A DNA stretch of 64,000 bases from Rhizobacter sp. Root1221 (GCF_001425785.1 NZ_LMDI01000009.1:62001-126000); one strand, 5' to 3'. Shown: positions 21,474-31,424, numbered from the stretch's first letter. A program made the numbers and translations. The notes: generated by a model from the sequence alone, not told the origin.

Positions 21474-21488
21474 CGGAACGGGGAAAGG

Positions 21489-22208
21489 TCAGGGGCTCCA
21501 GTACATCCTAAGCGGTCGCGTGCGGTGCTGGAGCAGGTGGTCGATGGGCAGTGGTGACGCGGTTCGGCTGGAGCGGGCTTCGCCCGACAGCATGGCGGCC
21601 TTCTGGGTGCCTTGCACAAGCAATGCCACGTTGGCTGCGGCCAGCAATGCAGCCAGGTTCATGCCCAGGCGCGCGTGCGGGGCCACCGGCGGGTCGATGG
21701 CGGCCAGCGACGGGGTGGCTGCCGGGTCGAGCGCGGCGGCCAGGCCGGCGGCCTTCGGGAACAGCGATGCGGTATGGCCGTCTTCGCCCATGCCCAGCAC
21801 GATGACGTCGGCACCGGCCAGCACCGTCTCCAGGGCCCGGTTGCGCTCCGCGACGGCTTCGGCCGGGTGGTCGGTGCGGGTTTTCAGCGGCACGAACGTG
21901 GCGGCCGCGGCGTGGCGGGTCAGCAGGCGGTCGCGCACGAGGCGCTCGTTGCTGTCGCCGGTGGCCGGGTCGACCCAGCGTTCGTCCACGAGGGTGATCG
22001 TGACGTTGGCCCAGTCGAGGCGCGACCGCGAGAGTTCATCGAACAGCAGGCCGGGGCTGCGGCCGCCAGAGACGGCGAGCGTGGCGCGGCCGCGCGCCTG
22101 CAATGCGGCGGTGAGCCGCTGGGCCACGTCGTGCGCGAGCGTCTGCGCGGCCTGCAGCGGGTTTTCGAATGTGTGGAGTTCCGGTTCGCGGAGGGAGGGC
22201 GTGGTCAT
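21489..22208 (-). CDS. pgl: 6-phosphogluconolactonase
   Basis: Hydrolyses 6-phosphogluconolactone to 6-phosphogluconate, the step after Zwf; cytosolic. 239 residues, the usual DevB/Pgl length. Typical segments: LAVSGGRSPGLLFDELS (phosphate loop), ITLVDERWVDPATGDSNERL, and VLGMGEDGHTASLFP with the catalytic His. It is the first gene of the pgl-hexR unit and faces edd across 181 bases that carry the HexR-type sites. With zwf, edd and eda in the same locus, the complete oxidative Entner-Doudoroff branch from glucose-6-phosphate is present. Confidence 0.93.
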   Translation of the reverse strand: MTTPSLREPELHTFENPLQAAQTLAHDVAQRLTAALQARGRATLAVSGGRSPGLLFDELSRSRLDWANVTITLVDERWVDPATGDSNERLVRDRLLTRHAAAATFVPLKTRTDHPAEAVAERNRALETVLAGADVIVLGMGEDGHTASLFPKAAGLAAALDPAATPSLAAIDPPVAPHARLGMNLAALLAAANVALLVQGTQKAAMLSGEARSSRTASPLPIDHLLQHRTRPLRMYWSP

Positions 22209-22219
22209 CGAGGGTGCTC

Positions 22220-22234
22220 GGTAGTTAATCTACA
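22220..22234. promoter_or_regulatory. HexR-type operator, pgl-proximal
   Basis: GGTAGTTAATCTACA: differs at one end base from the palindrome TGTAG-N5-CTACA and is close to the described HexR consensus (TGTA-rich/TACA arms around an A/T centre). It starts 12 bases upstream of the pgl start. Confidence 0.75.
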
Positions 22235-22327
22235 GAATTGGCGCCTCGTGGGCGCGAGCTGCAGTGTGATTGCAGCGTTCATCGGGTCAATACGGATGAT
22301 CGAGGCTGGAAATCGCTTCGAAGAACG

Positions 22328-22342
22328 TGTAGCATTCCTACA
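22328..22342. promoter_or_regulatory. HexR-type operator, edd-proximal
   Basis: TGTAGCATTCCTACA: perfect arms TGTAG/CTACA, 48 bases upstream of the edd start and 108 bp from the pgl-proximal copy. It fits HexR repression of edd-eda-zwf. Confidence 0.78.
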
Positions 22343-22389
22343 AGTTCGCAAGTATCACTCAGAAGTCGATTCAGTTCGACCCCCGATCC

Positions 22390-24246
22390 ATGCCTCTTCA
22401 TCCCGTGGTTGCGCGTGTCACCGACCGTGTCCGTGCCCGCAGCACAACCACCCGCGCCGATTACCTCGATACCGTGGCCGCCAGCCGTCTGGCTGGTGTG
22501 GCCCGAGGCGCCATCTCGTGCACGAACCTCGCGCACGCCATGGCTGCCCACCCCTCGCATGAAAAGCTGGTGTTGCGTGAGGCCCACCGGCCGAACGTGG
22601 CCGTCGTCACGTCGTACAACGACATGCTGTCGGCCCACCAGCCTTATGCGGACTATCCCGCGCTGATCAAGCGCGCCCTGCACGGCGCCGGCGCCGTCGG
22701 CCAGGTGGCCGGCGGCGTGCCCGCGATGTGCGACGGTGTCACGCAGGGGCAACCCGGCATGGAACTGTCGCTGTTCTCGCGCGACGTCATCGCCATGTCC
22801 ACCGCCGTGGCGCTGTCGCACGGCGTGTTCGATGCGGCCATGTGCCTGGGGGTGTGCGACAAGATCGTGCCGGGCCTCTTGATCGGTGCGCTGCACTTCG
22901 GCCACCTGCCGGTGGTGTTCGTGCCCGCGGGCCCCATGCTGACGGGCCTCGGCAACGACGAAAAGGCGAAGATCCGCCAGCTGCACGCCAAGGGCCAGGT
23001 AGACCGCGCCGCGCTGCTCGAAGCGGAAAGCCGCGCGTACCACGGCGCCGGCACCTGCACGTTCTACGGCACCGCCAACAGCAACCAGTTGCTGATGGAG
23101 GTGATGGGCCTGCACCTGCCGGGTGCCGCCTTCGTGCCGCCCAACACCCCGCTGCGTGCCGCGCTGACCGAAGCCGCCGCCGTGCGCGTGGCGTCGCTCA
23201 CCGCGCAGGGCAGCGAGTACACGCCGATCGCCCAGGTGGTGGACGAGCGCACCATCGTCAACGCGATCGTCGCGCTGCTGGCCACCGGGGGCTCCACGAA
23301 CCACACGATCCACCTGGTCGCCATCGCCCGGGCGGCCGGCATCCTGATCGACTGGAGCGACTTCGACACGCTGTCGCAAGCCATCCCGCTGCTGACACGC
23401 ATCTACCCGAACGGCAACGCCGACATCAACCACTTCCATGCCTCCGGCGGCATGGGCACGCTGATCGGCAACATGCTGGCCGAAGGCCTGCTGCACGCCG
23501 ACGTGAGCACCGTGGCGGGCCCGGGCCTTGCCCGCTATGCCGAGGAACCGGTGCTGCCCGACGACGGCAAGATCACGTGGCGCGCCGCACCGGCCGCGAG
23601 CATCGACACCAGCGTGCTGCGCCCGGTGGCCGACCCGTTCAGCGCCGACAGCGGCCTGCGCATGCTGAGCGGCAACCTCGGCCGCGCGGTGATCAAGGTG
23701 TCCGCCGTCAAGCCCGAACACCGCCGTGTCGAGGCGCCGGCCGTCGTGTTCGCGAGCCAGGACGAATTCCTGAAGCGCTACAAGGCCGGCGAACTCGACC
23801 GCAGCTTCGTCGCGGTGCTGCGGTTCCAGGGCCCGCAGGCCAACGGCATGCCCGAGTTGCACCAGTTGACCCCCGCGCTCGCCAACTTGCAGGACAAGGG
23901 GCTGGCGGTGGCGCTGGTCACCGACGGCCGCATGTCCGGCGCGTCGGGCAAGGTGCCCGCCGCCATCCACATCACCCCCGAGGCGCTGGGCCAGGGGCCG
24001 ATCGGCAAGGTGCGCGATGGCGACATCGTGCTGCTCGACGCCGACCATGGCGTGCTCGCGGTGCACGTGCCGGCGGGCGAATGGGCGGCGCGTCCGCTCG
24101 CGCCGGCCCCGGCCGGCGTGCAGCGTGGCATGGGCCGCGAGATGTTCACCGCGGCGCGGGCCGCGGCCGGCACCGCCGAAGAAGGGGCCACCACGTTCGG
24201 TTGGGCACCCGTCACCACCAAGGAAACGATCGATGAAAACGCGTGA
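22390..24246 (+). CDS. edd: Phosphogluconate dehydratase
   Basis: Dehydrates 6-phosphogluconate to 2-keto-3-deoxy-6-phosphogluconate (Entner-Doudoroff); cytosolic iron-sulfur enzyme of the IlvD/Edd family. 618 residues, normal length. Cluster ligands are visible in [20 protein letters not shown] and [32 protein letters not shown] at the N-terminus and [20 protein letters not shown] near the C-terminus are family hallmarks. It begins 48 bases after a HexR-type site and its last 14 bases overlap eda, indicating translational coupling. Confidence 0.96.
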   Translation: MPLHPVVARVTDRVRARSTTTRADYLDTVAASRLAGVARGAISCTNLAHAMAAHPSHEKLVLREAHRPNVAVVTSYNDMLSAHQPYADYPALIKRALHGAGAVGQVAGGVPAMCDGVTQGQPGMELSLFSRDVIAMSTAVALSHGVFDAAMCLGVCDKIVPGLLIGALHFGHLPVVFVPAGPMLTGLGNDEKAKIRQLHAKGQVDRAALLEAESRAYHGAGTCTFYGTANSNQLLMEVMGLHLPGAAFVPPNTPLRAALTEAAAVRVASLTAQGSEYTPIAQVVDERTIVNAIVALLATGGSTNHTIHLVAIARAAGILIDWSDFDTLSQAIPLLTRIYPNGNADINHFHASGGMGTLIGNMLAEGLLHADVSTVAGPGLARYAEEPVLPDDGKITWRAAPAASIDTSVLRPVADPFSADSGLRMLSGNLGRAVIKVSAVKPEHRRVEAPAVVFASQDEFLKRYKAGELDRSFVAVLRFQGPQANGMPELHQLTPALANLQDKGLAVALVTDGRMSGASGKVPAAIHITPEALGQGPIGKVRDGDIVLLDADHGVLAVHVPAGEWAARPLAPAPAGVQRGMGREMFTAARAAAGTAEEGATTFGWAPVTTKETIDENA

Positions 24247-24853
24247 AATCCTCGCCCTGTCGCCGGTGATGCCGGTGATCGCCCTCGACCGCCTGGCCGA
24301 CGCCGTGCCGCTCGCCCGTGCGCTGGTGCGCGGAGGCATCCGCCTGCTCGAAGTCACGCTGCGCACGCCGGTGGCACTCGACTGCGTGCGTGCCATCAAG
24401 GCCGAGGTGCCCGAAGCCGTGGTGGGCGTGGGCACCATCGTGACCCCGGCCGACCTGGAGGAATCCATCGAGGCCGGCGCTGCGTTCGGCGTGAGCCCCG
24501 GTGCATCGGCCGCGCTGCTGCGTGCCGCCGCCGCGTCGCCGTTGCCGTTCGTGCCCGGCGTGATGACCCCGTCCGACGTGATCAACGCGATCGACGCCGG
24601 CTTCCACACGATGAAACTCTTCCCGGCGGCCCAGGCCGGCGGGCTGGAGATGCTCAAGGCGCTGGGCGGCCCATTCCCGCATGCTCGCTTTTGCCCCACC
24701 GGTGGTGTCACACTGCAGTCCGCCCCCGCGCTGCTGGCGCTGAAAAACGTCGTCTGCGTGGGTGGCTCGTGGCTCACCCCGTCGGCGCTGATCGCCAACG
24801 GCGACTGGGCGGCCATCGAAACCCTGGCCCGCGATGCCGCGGCACTGCGCTGA
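24233..24853 (+). CDS. eda: KDPG aldolase (2-keto-3-deoxy-6-phosphogluconate aldolase)
   Basis: Cleaves KDPG to pyruvate and glyceraldehyde-3-phosphate; class I aldolase, cytosolic, 206 residues. The Schiff-base Lys is in [13 protein letters not shown], the catalytic Glu in LLEVTLRT, and the phosphate loop in FCPTGGVT. The ATG at 24233 is chosen because it has AAGGAAACG upstream and gives the family N-terminus; it lies inside the end of edd. The longer open frame upstream is overlap only. It is followed by zwf after 30 bases. Confidence 0.95.
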   Translation: MKTREILALSPVMPVIALDRLADAVPLARALVRGGIRLLEVTLRTPVALDCVRAIKAEVPEAVVGVGTIVTPADLEESIEAGAAFGVSPGASAALLRAAAASPLPFVPGVMTPSDVINAIDAGFHTMKLFPAAQAGGLEMLKALGGPFPHARFCPTGGVTLQSAPALLALKNVVCVGGSWLTPSALIANGDWAAIETLARDAAALR

Positions 24854-24883
24854 CACCTGACCCACGGACGGCCCGACACCACC

Positions 24884-26350
24884 ATGTTCGACCACCACGC
24901 CACCCCCTGCCGCAGCCTGGTGCTGTTCGGCGCCACCGGCGATCTCGCGCGCCGCATGCTGTGGCCGTCGCTGTACGCGCTGCACCATGACGGGCTGCTG
25001 CCCGAATCGTTCGCGCTGATCGGCGCGGCCCACTCGAAGTACGAGCCGGCGAAGTTCGCCGAACTCGTGCGCAAGTCGGTGCTCGGCTCGGCCAACGCGG
25101 CCATGTTCGACGAGGCCAAGTTCGAGAGTTTCGTGGCACGGGTGAGCTACGTGTCGATCGACGCGTCCACCGATGGTGGCATGCAGCCGCTGCGCGACGC
25201 GCTGGCGCCGCACCCGGGTGGCACCATCTTCTACCTGTCCACGTCGCCGCACATGTTCGGCCCGATCTGCCGCACGCTGGGCGGCTGGGGCGTGCACCCC
25301 GACAGCCGCGTGGTCGTCGAAAAGCCCATCGGCACCGACGAGGCCAGCGCCAAGGTGGTCAACGAGGCCATCGCGTCGGCCTTCACCGAACCCCAGGTGT
25401 TCCGCATCGACCACTACCTCGGCAAGGAAGCGGTGCAGAACCTGCTGGCGCTGCGCTTCGCCAACGCCATCTTCGAGCCGCTGTGGAACGCCAACGCCAT
25501 CGAGCAGGTGCAGATCACCGTGGCCGAGACCGTGGGCGTGGAAGGCCGCTGGGGTTACTACGACGGCGTGGGCGCGCTGCGCGACATGGTGCAGAACCAC
25601 CTGTTGCAGCTGCTGTGCCTGGTGGCCATGGAACCGCCGGCGAGTTTCACGCCATCGGCCGTGCGCAACGAGAAGGTCAAGGTGCTGTGGTCGCTGCGGC
25701 CCATCACCGCGGCCAACGTGGGCACGCACACCGTCACCGGGCAGTACGCCGAAGGGTTCGCCGGTGGCGAGTCCGTGCCGGGCTACCGCGAGGAAACCGG
25801 CGCCAACAAGACCAGCGACACCGAAACCTTCGTGGCGCTGCGCGCCGAGATCGACAATTGGCGCTGGGCCGGCGTGCCGTTCTACCTGCGCACCGGCAAG
25901 CGCATGCAGCGCCGCTCGAGCGAGATCGTCATCCACTTCAAATCGGCGCCGTACAACATCTTCTCCGGCATCGGTGCCACGCTGCAGCCCAACGTGCTGA
26001 TGATCAAGCTGCAGCCCGAAGAGATGATCACGCTCAGCCTGATGCACAAGCTGCCGGGCCGCAACGACATGCAGCTGGGGCAGGTGGGCCTGAACCTGTC
26101 GCTCGGCGACAAGTTCACCGGCACCCGCCGCCGCATCGCCTACGAGCGCATGCTGCTCGACGTGCTCGCCGGCAATCCGTCGCTGTTTGTGCGCCGCGAC
26201 GAGGTCGAGGCCGCATGGAAGTGGATCGACGGCATCGTCGAAGGCTGGCGGCAGACCGGTCAGAAGCCGCGTGGGTATGGTTCCGGTTCGTGGGGGCCGA
26301 GTGCCGCCATCGGCCTGCCCGAGCGGTTCGGGCACACCTGGAACGAGTGA
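24884..26350 (+). CDS. zwf: Glucose-6-phosphate 1-dehydrogenase
   Basis: Oxidises glucose-6-phosphate to the lactone with NAD(P)+; cytosolic. 488 residues. Nucleotide-binding LFGATGDLARR at the N-terminus, the invariant substrate and catalytic motif RIDHYLGKEAVQN, and FYLRTGKRM are present. It is the third gene of the HexR-controlled edd-eda-zwf operon. A 7-bp-stem hairpin without T-tract follows the stop (26355-26373), between this gene and the convergent membrane-protein gene. Confidence 0.96.
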   Translation: MFDHHATPCRSLVLFGATGDLARRMLWPSLYALHHDGLLPESFALIGAAHSKYEPAKFAELVRKSVLGSANAAMFDEAKFESFVARVSYVSIDASTDGGMQPLRDALAPHPGGTIFYLSTSPHMFGPICRTLGGWGVHPDSRVVVEKPIGTDEASAKVVNEAIASAFTEPQVFRIDHYLGKEAVQNLLALRFANAIFEPLWNANAIEQVQITVAETVGVEGRWGYYDGVGALRDMVQNHLLQLLCLVAMEPPASFTPSAVRNEKVKVLWSLRPITAANVGTHTVTGQYAEGFAGGESVPGYREETGANKTSDTETFVALRAEIDNWRWAGVPFYLRTGKRMQRRSSEIVIHFKSAPYNIFSGIGATLQPNVLMIKLQPEEMITLSLMHKLPGRNDMQLGQVGLNLSLGDKFTGTRRRIAYERMLLDVLAGNPSLFVRRDEVEAAWKWIDGIVEGWRQTGQKPRGYGSGSWGPSAAIGLPERFGHTWNE

Positions 26351-26354
26351 TCGC

Positions 26355-26373
26355 GGGCCGCTTCAGGCGGCCC
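26355..26373. terminator. Hairpin between convergent zwf and J-like gene
   Basis: GGGCCGC and GCGGCCC separated by five bases, lying just after the zwf stop. The stop codon of the convergent gene falls in the loop. There is no T-tract, so it may be a weak or Rho-assisted end for both strands. Confidence 0.35.
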
Positions 26374-27997
26374 AGCGCGCGGCGAGCCAATCCCCAAGGC
26401 GGGCCGCCAGCGCCCGCGCGCCCCAGCCTGCCGCGAGGCATGCCGGCAGCAGCAGCAATCGCCCGCCCATCGGCAACAACGCCGTGGGCATGCGCAACTG
26501 CAGTAGGAACGCCACCAGCATGCACCACAGGGCCAGCCGATCGCCCAGGCGCTGGGTGACCCAGGCCACGGCCACCGGCACAGCGACCACTGTGGCCGCC
26601 GCGAACGACCGCACGGCCCGCCAGGGTGCCGCACGCCGACGCTCGCTGGCCAGGGTGTCCAGCCAGCGCAGGAACGTGCCACGCCGCCACAGGCGCGAGC
26701 CGGCCAACACCCATGCGACGAGCAGCACCATGGCTGGCACTGGCAGGCCGCCGCTGATCAGGTACGCGTAGGCCAGGAAACCCGTCGCTACCAGGCCTTC
26801 CTCGATCGTGTCCGGCAGGGCCAGGACCACGCCGAGCAACGCGAGTGCGGCCGAGCCCCAGTACAGCGCATCGACCTCGAGCGGACCCGACGCGGCCATG
26901 CCGGCCGCACACAGAAGCAGGATCCCTGCGCCCCAGGCAGCGCTGCGGCGAGGGCGCGACGGTCGTGCGAAGGTGCGCCACTTGTCCACCGCCGATTCGG
27001 TTGATGCCCGGAACCGCTGGGCGGCACCCAGGACGGACGCCGCGCCCAGCACGGCCACCGCGCCCATCGTCATCGCCGAGGCCGCAGTGAAGATGGCCAG
27101 GAGGATCGGCGAGCCTTGAAGCAGCGCGGCCGCCACCAAGGCGGCCAACAAGGCCATCGCCCGCATCGCTCGGCCGCCGGACAGCGCTTCGTGCACTCGC
27201 CGGTGGTCGACGCGGCTGATGCCGAGGCCGCCCAGCAGGTCGCGCCCCGCCGTGGCGGGTGGGCGCTGCTGCTCGGGCATCCGGAGCATGGTTTCGAGTA
27301 GCGTCCATTGGGCGCGGATCACCTCGTCCCGCAGGGCCCCGACCAGCAGGGCCCGCATCCAGTCGCCCGACCTGATGACCCGGTGCAGGCGCATCACCTC
27401 GTCGAACTGTGCCAGGAAGGCCGGATCCGTCACCGGCTCGTTGAGGTTGGACAGCGCGCGGGCCAGGGCCTCCATGCGCGGACGACCCATCAGGCGCTCG
27501 AGGCGGAAGTCGCGGTCCGCCCACCCGAAATGGTCGCGCCAGGCCATGACCAGGCGCACCGGGATCTCGTTGACCTGGATGGCGACGTCGGCGAACCGAA
27601 CTGACGCTTCCTGCTGCGCTCGCAGCGGGAGCAGGTTCAGTTGGCGGGTGAGGTCTGGCAGCAGTGCGATCGCTGCTGCCTCTCCGTGGTCGCGGACGGT
27701 GAGCACGACGTGGGCACACAGCGCTTCGGGCGGGACCCAGGTGGGCAATGCCGGTTCCACCTCGGGCCTCGGGGCGGCTGGCTTCGCTGGTTCGGCAACA
27801 ACGACAGCGGCATCGCCATCGGGATGCACCGCGCGACGGGCCGCCTGCAACAGCCGGTCGAACGCCTCGCGCAAGGCTTGGTACGCCGCCGCATCGTCAT
27901 CCGGCCGCGTGGTGCGAAGCGTGAGCGCGTAGGCCCGCTTGATCGCGATGACGTCCGAGGTGGGGCCGTCGAGGCCCACGCGCTGCCAGTCGTTCAT
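26363..27997 (-). CDS. J-domain-like membrane protein (HscC partner type), copy 2
   Basis: 544 residues. The N-terminal about 50 residues (DVIAIKRAYALTL, TRPDDDAAAYQALREAFDRL) align with the compact J-like domains of proteins such as E. coli DjlB/DjlC, which work with HscC. The His of the HPD tripeptide is Arg here (RPD). A soluble middle part follows, then about eight hydrophobic segments in the C-terminal half, so the J-like end should face the cytosol. Its start overlaps the upstream paralogue by four bases (ATGA at 27994-27997). The two proteins share layout and many positions, so they are tandem duplicates. Function is inferred from the hscC neighbour. Confidence 0.7.
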   Translation of the reverse strand: MNDWQRVGLDGPTSDVIAIKRAYALTLRTTRPDDDAAAYQALREAFDRLLQAARRAVHPDGDAAVVVAEPAKPAAPRPEVEPALPTWVPPEALCAHVVLTVRDHGEAAAIALLPDLTRQLNLLPLRAQQEASVRFADVAIQVNEIPVRLVMAWRDHFGWADRDFRLERLMGRPRMEALARALSNLNEPVTDPAFLAQFDEVMRLHRVIRSGDWMRALLVGALRDEVIRAQWTLLETMLRMPEQQRPPATAGRDLLGGLGISRVDHRRVHEALSGGRAMRAMALLAALVAAALLQGSPILLAIFTAASAMTMGAVAVLGAASVLGAAQRFRASTESAVDKWRTFARPSRPRRSAAWGAGILLLCAAGMAASGPLEVDALYWGSAALALLGVVLALPDTIEEGLVATGFLAYAYLISGGLPVPAMVLLVAWVLAGSRLWRRGTFLRWLDTLASERRRAAPWRAVRSFAAATVVAVPVAVAWVTQRLGDRLALWCMLVAFLLQLRMPTALLPMGGRLLLLPACLAAGWGARALAARLGDWLAARWAA

Positions 27998-29610
27998 CGG
28001 GACCGCTCCACGAGCCAGCGCCCGGCCGCCAACGCGCCGCTGCGGGCGTAGAACGCTACCGAGATGCAGATCAGCAGCAGCATCGGGGGCGCCACGTTCA
28101 CCGGCAACGGGCGCATCTGCGCCACCGCGGCCACGAGCATGCTCCACAGGATCAGGCGGTAGCCCCACCACGAGGCCAGCCACGCCACCGCCACGGGGAT
28201 GCCGACCACGGCGGCGGCCAGCGCGCGGGGCGGGGTCAACCCGCTGTCCACCAGTTTCTGGAACCGCCCGTTGGACAGCAGCGGGATGCCGCTGAACAGC
28301 CACGCGGCCAGCAGCACGGCGTGCGCCGCAGGCAAGCCCCGGAGCACGAGCGCCAGGTAGCCGAGGGCGCCCAGGCCGACCAGCGTCGCGTCGACGTCGT
28401 CCGGGACCGCGAGCACCGATCCGGCCACCGTGAGGCTGAAGGCCACCACGAGCCACCCCGGTGCGTCGTGGCCCGCCTGGGCCCAGAACGCGGCGGCACC
28501 CGCCGCCATCAGCAAGAGCCCCACGTTGGGTGCCCCGCCGAGGTGGCCTCGGGTGAGCCGGTGCAGGAACCGGCTGCTCGCACCGGCCGCCAACTGCCGG
28601 CGCCAGTGCACCGCTTCCCGGGCGAACCAGGCCACGCCCGACACGACCAACGCGCCCACCCCCATGAACATGCCGCTACAGAACACCGCCAGCACCAGGT
28701 CGATGTCCTCGAAGCGCATGGCCGCCGCGATCACGCCGGCCAGCAAGACCATCCGGAGCGTGCGCGACAGGCCGAGGGCGGAGGCCACCTGGGCCTGGTC
28801 CTGCGGGGTCATGTCGAGGGCGGCGAGCAGGCTCCGGCCGGGCTGGCCGAGCTGGCCGTGCAGCGCCCCTTCGGTCAGTGACTCCACCGTGGCCAGCTGC
28901 TGCCGTACGGCCTCGTCGGCGAACGTGGCGAACAGGCGCGCGCGGGCGCGGTGGCCTCGCTTGACCAGCCGGTCCACGGTCTTCAGGTCGGTGAACCGCT
29001 CGAGCACCGCGGGGTCGGTCTCGGGGGCAACCAGGTCCGCCAGCGTGAAGGTGAGTGCATCGGCGCGATCGGGTCCGAGCAGGCGGGCGGCGCGGTAGTC
29101 GCCCAACCAGCCGAAGTGGTCGCGCAAGGCCACCTGCACGGCCACCGGCAGGTCCCGGTGGGCGATCACGGCATCGGCGAAGCGGACGGACGCCTCGTCC
29201 TGCGCCTGCAATGGCAGCGCGTGCAGTTCGTTCATCAGCTCGGGCAATGCGATTTCGGTGGCGGCCGGACCCCGCGTCTGGAACCAGGTGACGAACTGGG
29301 CACACAGGTGCTGCGGTGACGGCCCCGATCGCGGCGGGAGGTCGGTGGGGGCGATCTCGATGGCCGGGGCCGGCGGCAGGGGCTCGGCCTTGGCCTTGGC
29401 CTCGGCCACCGGGTGCACGCAGGGAGATGGGAGATCGTGCGCCGCCTGTTTCGTGGCTGCCAGCAGGCGGTCATAGGCCTCCCGGAGCGCCTGGTAGCCC
29501 TCGGGATCGTCGTCCGGGCGGGTCAAGCGCAGGCGCCTTGCGTACGCCCGCTTGATGGCCATGGGGTCCCGCGATGGGCCGTCGAGGCCCACGCACTGCC
29601 AGTCGTCCAT
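27994..29610 (-). CDS. J-domain-like membrane protein (HscC partner type), copy 1
   Basis: 538 residues, paralogue of the next gene. The N-terminal segment PMAIKRAYARRLRLTRPDDD followed by PEGYQALREAYDRLLA is the J-like domain, again with RPD instead of HPD. A proline-rich linker, a helical soluble part (about 95-270) and about eight transmembrane helices follow. The start is seven bases after the hscC stop, so hscC and the two J-like genes form one operon. By analogy with hscC-djlB-djlC in enterobacteria the protein may recruit the Hsp70 to the inner membrane. The missing His questions its ability to stimulate ATP hydrolysis. Confidence 0.72.
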   Translation of the reverse strand: MDDWQCVGLDGPSRDPMAIKRAYARRLRLTRPDDDPEGYQALREAYDRLLAATKQAAHDLPSPCVHPVAEAKAKAEPLPPAPAIEIAPTDLPPRSGPSPQHLCAQFVTWFQTRGPAATEIALPELMNELHALPLQAQDEASVRFADAVIAHRDLPVAVQVALRDHFGWLGDYRAARLLGPDRADALTFTLADLVAPETDPAVLERFTDLKTVDRLVKRGHRARARLFATFADEAVRQQLATVESLTEGALHGQLGQPGRSLLAALDMTPQDQAQVASALGLSRTLRMVLLAGVIAAAMRFEDIDLVLAVFCSGMFMGVGALVVSGVAWFAREAVHWRRQLAAGASSRFLHRLTRGHLGGAPNVGLLLMAAGAAAFWAQAGHDAPGWLVVAFSLTVAGSVLAVPDDVDATLVGLGALGYLALVLRGLPAAHAVLLAAWLFSGIPLLSNGRFQKLVDSGLTPPRALAAAVVGIPVAVAWLASWWGYRLILWSMLVAAVAQMRPLPVNVAPPMLLLICISVAFYARSGALAAGRWLVERSR

Positions 29611-29617
29611 GGCTGCG

Positions 29618-31318
29618 CTAGAAGCGGAAGCCGCTGTCTATGCTGTCGAGGGCGTCCTTGAACCCGCGGCGCGACGTGCGCACGATGCGTTCGTCCTGGG
29701 TGTCCAGCGCGGTCTCGAACTGGTTCATCCACGACTGGATCGCGGTGCGCTCCTCGCCCAGGCGGTCCTCGTACAGGCGTTTCGCGCGTTCCAGCAGGTA
29801 CCGGTTCTCCTCCTGGTCGCGCGGGTGGCGCTTGAGCAGGCGCAACTGGGCCAGTGCCGCCTCGACCTCGGCGTCCGACATCTCGGTGGCGCTGTTGCGC
29901 ACGAGGGTGTGGGCCGTCTTGCCGGTGCCCGACTCGCGGACGTCCACCTCGAGCAGGCCGTTGTGGTCGTAGGTGAACCGGACCGCGACCGACACGCTGC
30001 CGGCGGGCCCGGGTGACACCGGCACGTCGAGCTTGCCGAGGTGCAGGTTGTCCGACGCGACGGGCGACTCGCCCTGGCGGATGTCGAGGCGCACGAGCGA
30101 CTGACCGTCCTGCATCGTCCAGTAGGTCTGCATGCGCGACACGGGCACGGGGGTGTTGCGCTCGATGATCGGGGAGAAGCGGTCCTCGACCACGCGGCTG
30201 CCCACGCGCTCGTTGACCACCACGCCGAGCGAGTAGGGCATCACGTCGGTGAGCACCACCTCGTCCAGGGCGGCGTCGCGCGCCTTGAGGCCTGCCTGGA
30301 TGGCCGCACCGTGGGCGATGGCCAGGTCGGGGTCGATGGTGCGCAGCGGCAGGCGCTGGAACAGGCGTGTGGTGAGGTGCCGCACCATGGGCATGCGCGA
30401 GGCGCCGCCCACGAGCACCACTTCGCCGAGGGCCTGTGCGTCGATCTGGGCGTCGTTCAGCGCGCGCTCGATGGGGCGCCTGAGCCGCTGCAGCAGCGGT
30501 TCGCATGCCGCCTCGAAGTCGGCGCGCGTGACCGGGCAGGTGTGCACCACACCGTCATGCTGCAGCGACATCGTGGCCGAGTCCTTGTCGCTCAGGTCGC
30601 GCTTGGCCTGCTCGATGGCGCGCCACCCGAGGCCGCCGCGCAGCAGGGCCTCGCGGGCGGGCGCCGGCAGCGTGGTGCAACGTTCGGTGAACAGCCGGGC
30701 CAGCGCGTGCAGGAAGTCTTCGCCACCGAGGCGGGTGTCGCCGGCGCTCGCCCGCACCTCCACCACCCCTTCGAAGTACTCCAGCACCGACACGTCGAAC
30801 GTGCCGCCGCCCAGGTCGAACACGAGGAAGGCGGTGTGTTCGGCACGTTCCTGCAGGCCGTAGGCGAGGCCCGCTGCCGTGGGTTCGTTCAGCAGCCGTT
30901 CCACCTTCAGCCCGGCCAGTTCACCGGCGGTGCGCGTGGCCCGCCGCTGGGCTTCGTTGAAGTATGCGGGTACGGTGATGACGGCTTCGGTGACGGGTTC
31001 ACCGAGGAACGCCTCGGCGTCGGCCTTCAGCGATTGCAGCACCAGCGCCGACAGCTCCTCCGCGCGGAAGGTGCGGGGGCCGAGCGTGATGCGGTGGTCG
31101 GTGCCCATCCAGCGCTTGAACGCCTGGACGGTGCGGTCAGGATGGGTGGAGGTCCGTTCGCGGGCGGCATTGCCTACCAGCAGGTGGCCTTCGTCGTCGA
31201 GGCTCACGGCCGACGGCGTGGCGAAGTCGCCCAGCGCGTTGCGGATCAGCTGGGGCTGCCCGTCCTTGAACACACCGACCAGGCTGTTGGTCGTTCCGAG
31301 GTCAATGCCGATGATCAT
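29618..31318 (-). CDS. hscC: HscC-type Hsp70 chaperone
   Basis: Specialised Hsp70 of 566 residues, shorter than DnaK (about 640) and close to E. coli HscC. The start at 31318 gives the canonical MIIGIDLGTTNSLVGVF; the frame open upstream has no support. ATPase motifs are intact: phosphate 1 (DLGTTNS), VPAYFNEAQRRATRTAGELA, NEPTAAGLAYG, phosphate 2 (VFDLGGGTFDVSVLE) and the adenosine motif VLVGGASRMPMV. The substrate-binding part is short and lacks the EEVD-like acidic tail of DnaK. No grpE or dnaJ is adjacent; two J-like membrane proteins follow directly, its likely partners. Confidence 0.88.
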   Translation of the reverse strand: MIIGIDLGTTNSLVGVFKDGQPQLIRNALGDFATPSAVSLDDEGHLLVGNAARERTSTHPDRTVQAFKRWMGTDHRITLGPRTFRAEELSALVLQSLKADAEAFLGEPVTEAVITVPAYFNEAQRRATRTAGELAGLKVERLLNEPTAAGLAYGLQERAEHTAFLVFDLGGGTFDVSVLEYFEGVVEVRASAGDTRLGGEDFLHALARLFTERCTTLPAPAREALLRGGLGWRAIEQAKRDLSDKDSATMSLQHDGVVHTCPVTRADFEAACEPLLQRLRRPIERALNDAQIDAQALGEVVLVGGASRMPMVRHLTTRLFQRLPLRTIDPDLAIAHGAAIQAGLKARDAALDEVVLTDVMPYSLGVVVNERVGSRVVEDRFSPIIERNTPVPVSRMQTYWTMQDGQSLVRLDIRQGESPVASDNLHLGKLDVPVSPGPAGSVSVAVRFTYDHNGLLEVDVRESGTGKTAHTLVRNSATEMSDAEVEAALAQLRLLKRHPRDQEENRYLLERAKRLYEDRLGEERTAIQSWMNQFETALDTQDERIVRTSRRGFKDALDSIDSGFRF

Positions 31319-31424
31319 GTGCACGCGGGGTTGTCGATGTCGCGCGGCAGGATAACAGCCCGCCCATGCAGGTGGTGCGCAGCCTGTCCTGTCTCCGCTA
31401 GAGTTGTTCCGCAGGAGGCGCACC

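Noticed and set aside
22279-25119. 946-codon open frame on the minus strand across edd and eda
   Set aside because: Antisense shadow of well supported edd/eda/zwf genes in high-GC DNA; composition is Arg/His/Gly-rich without domains.
24212-26335. 707-codon minus-strand frame across zwf
   Set aside because: Shadow of zwf; no recognisable protein features.
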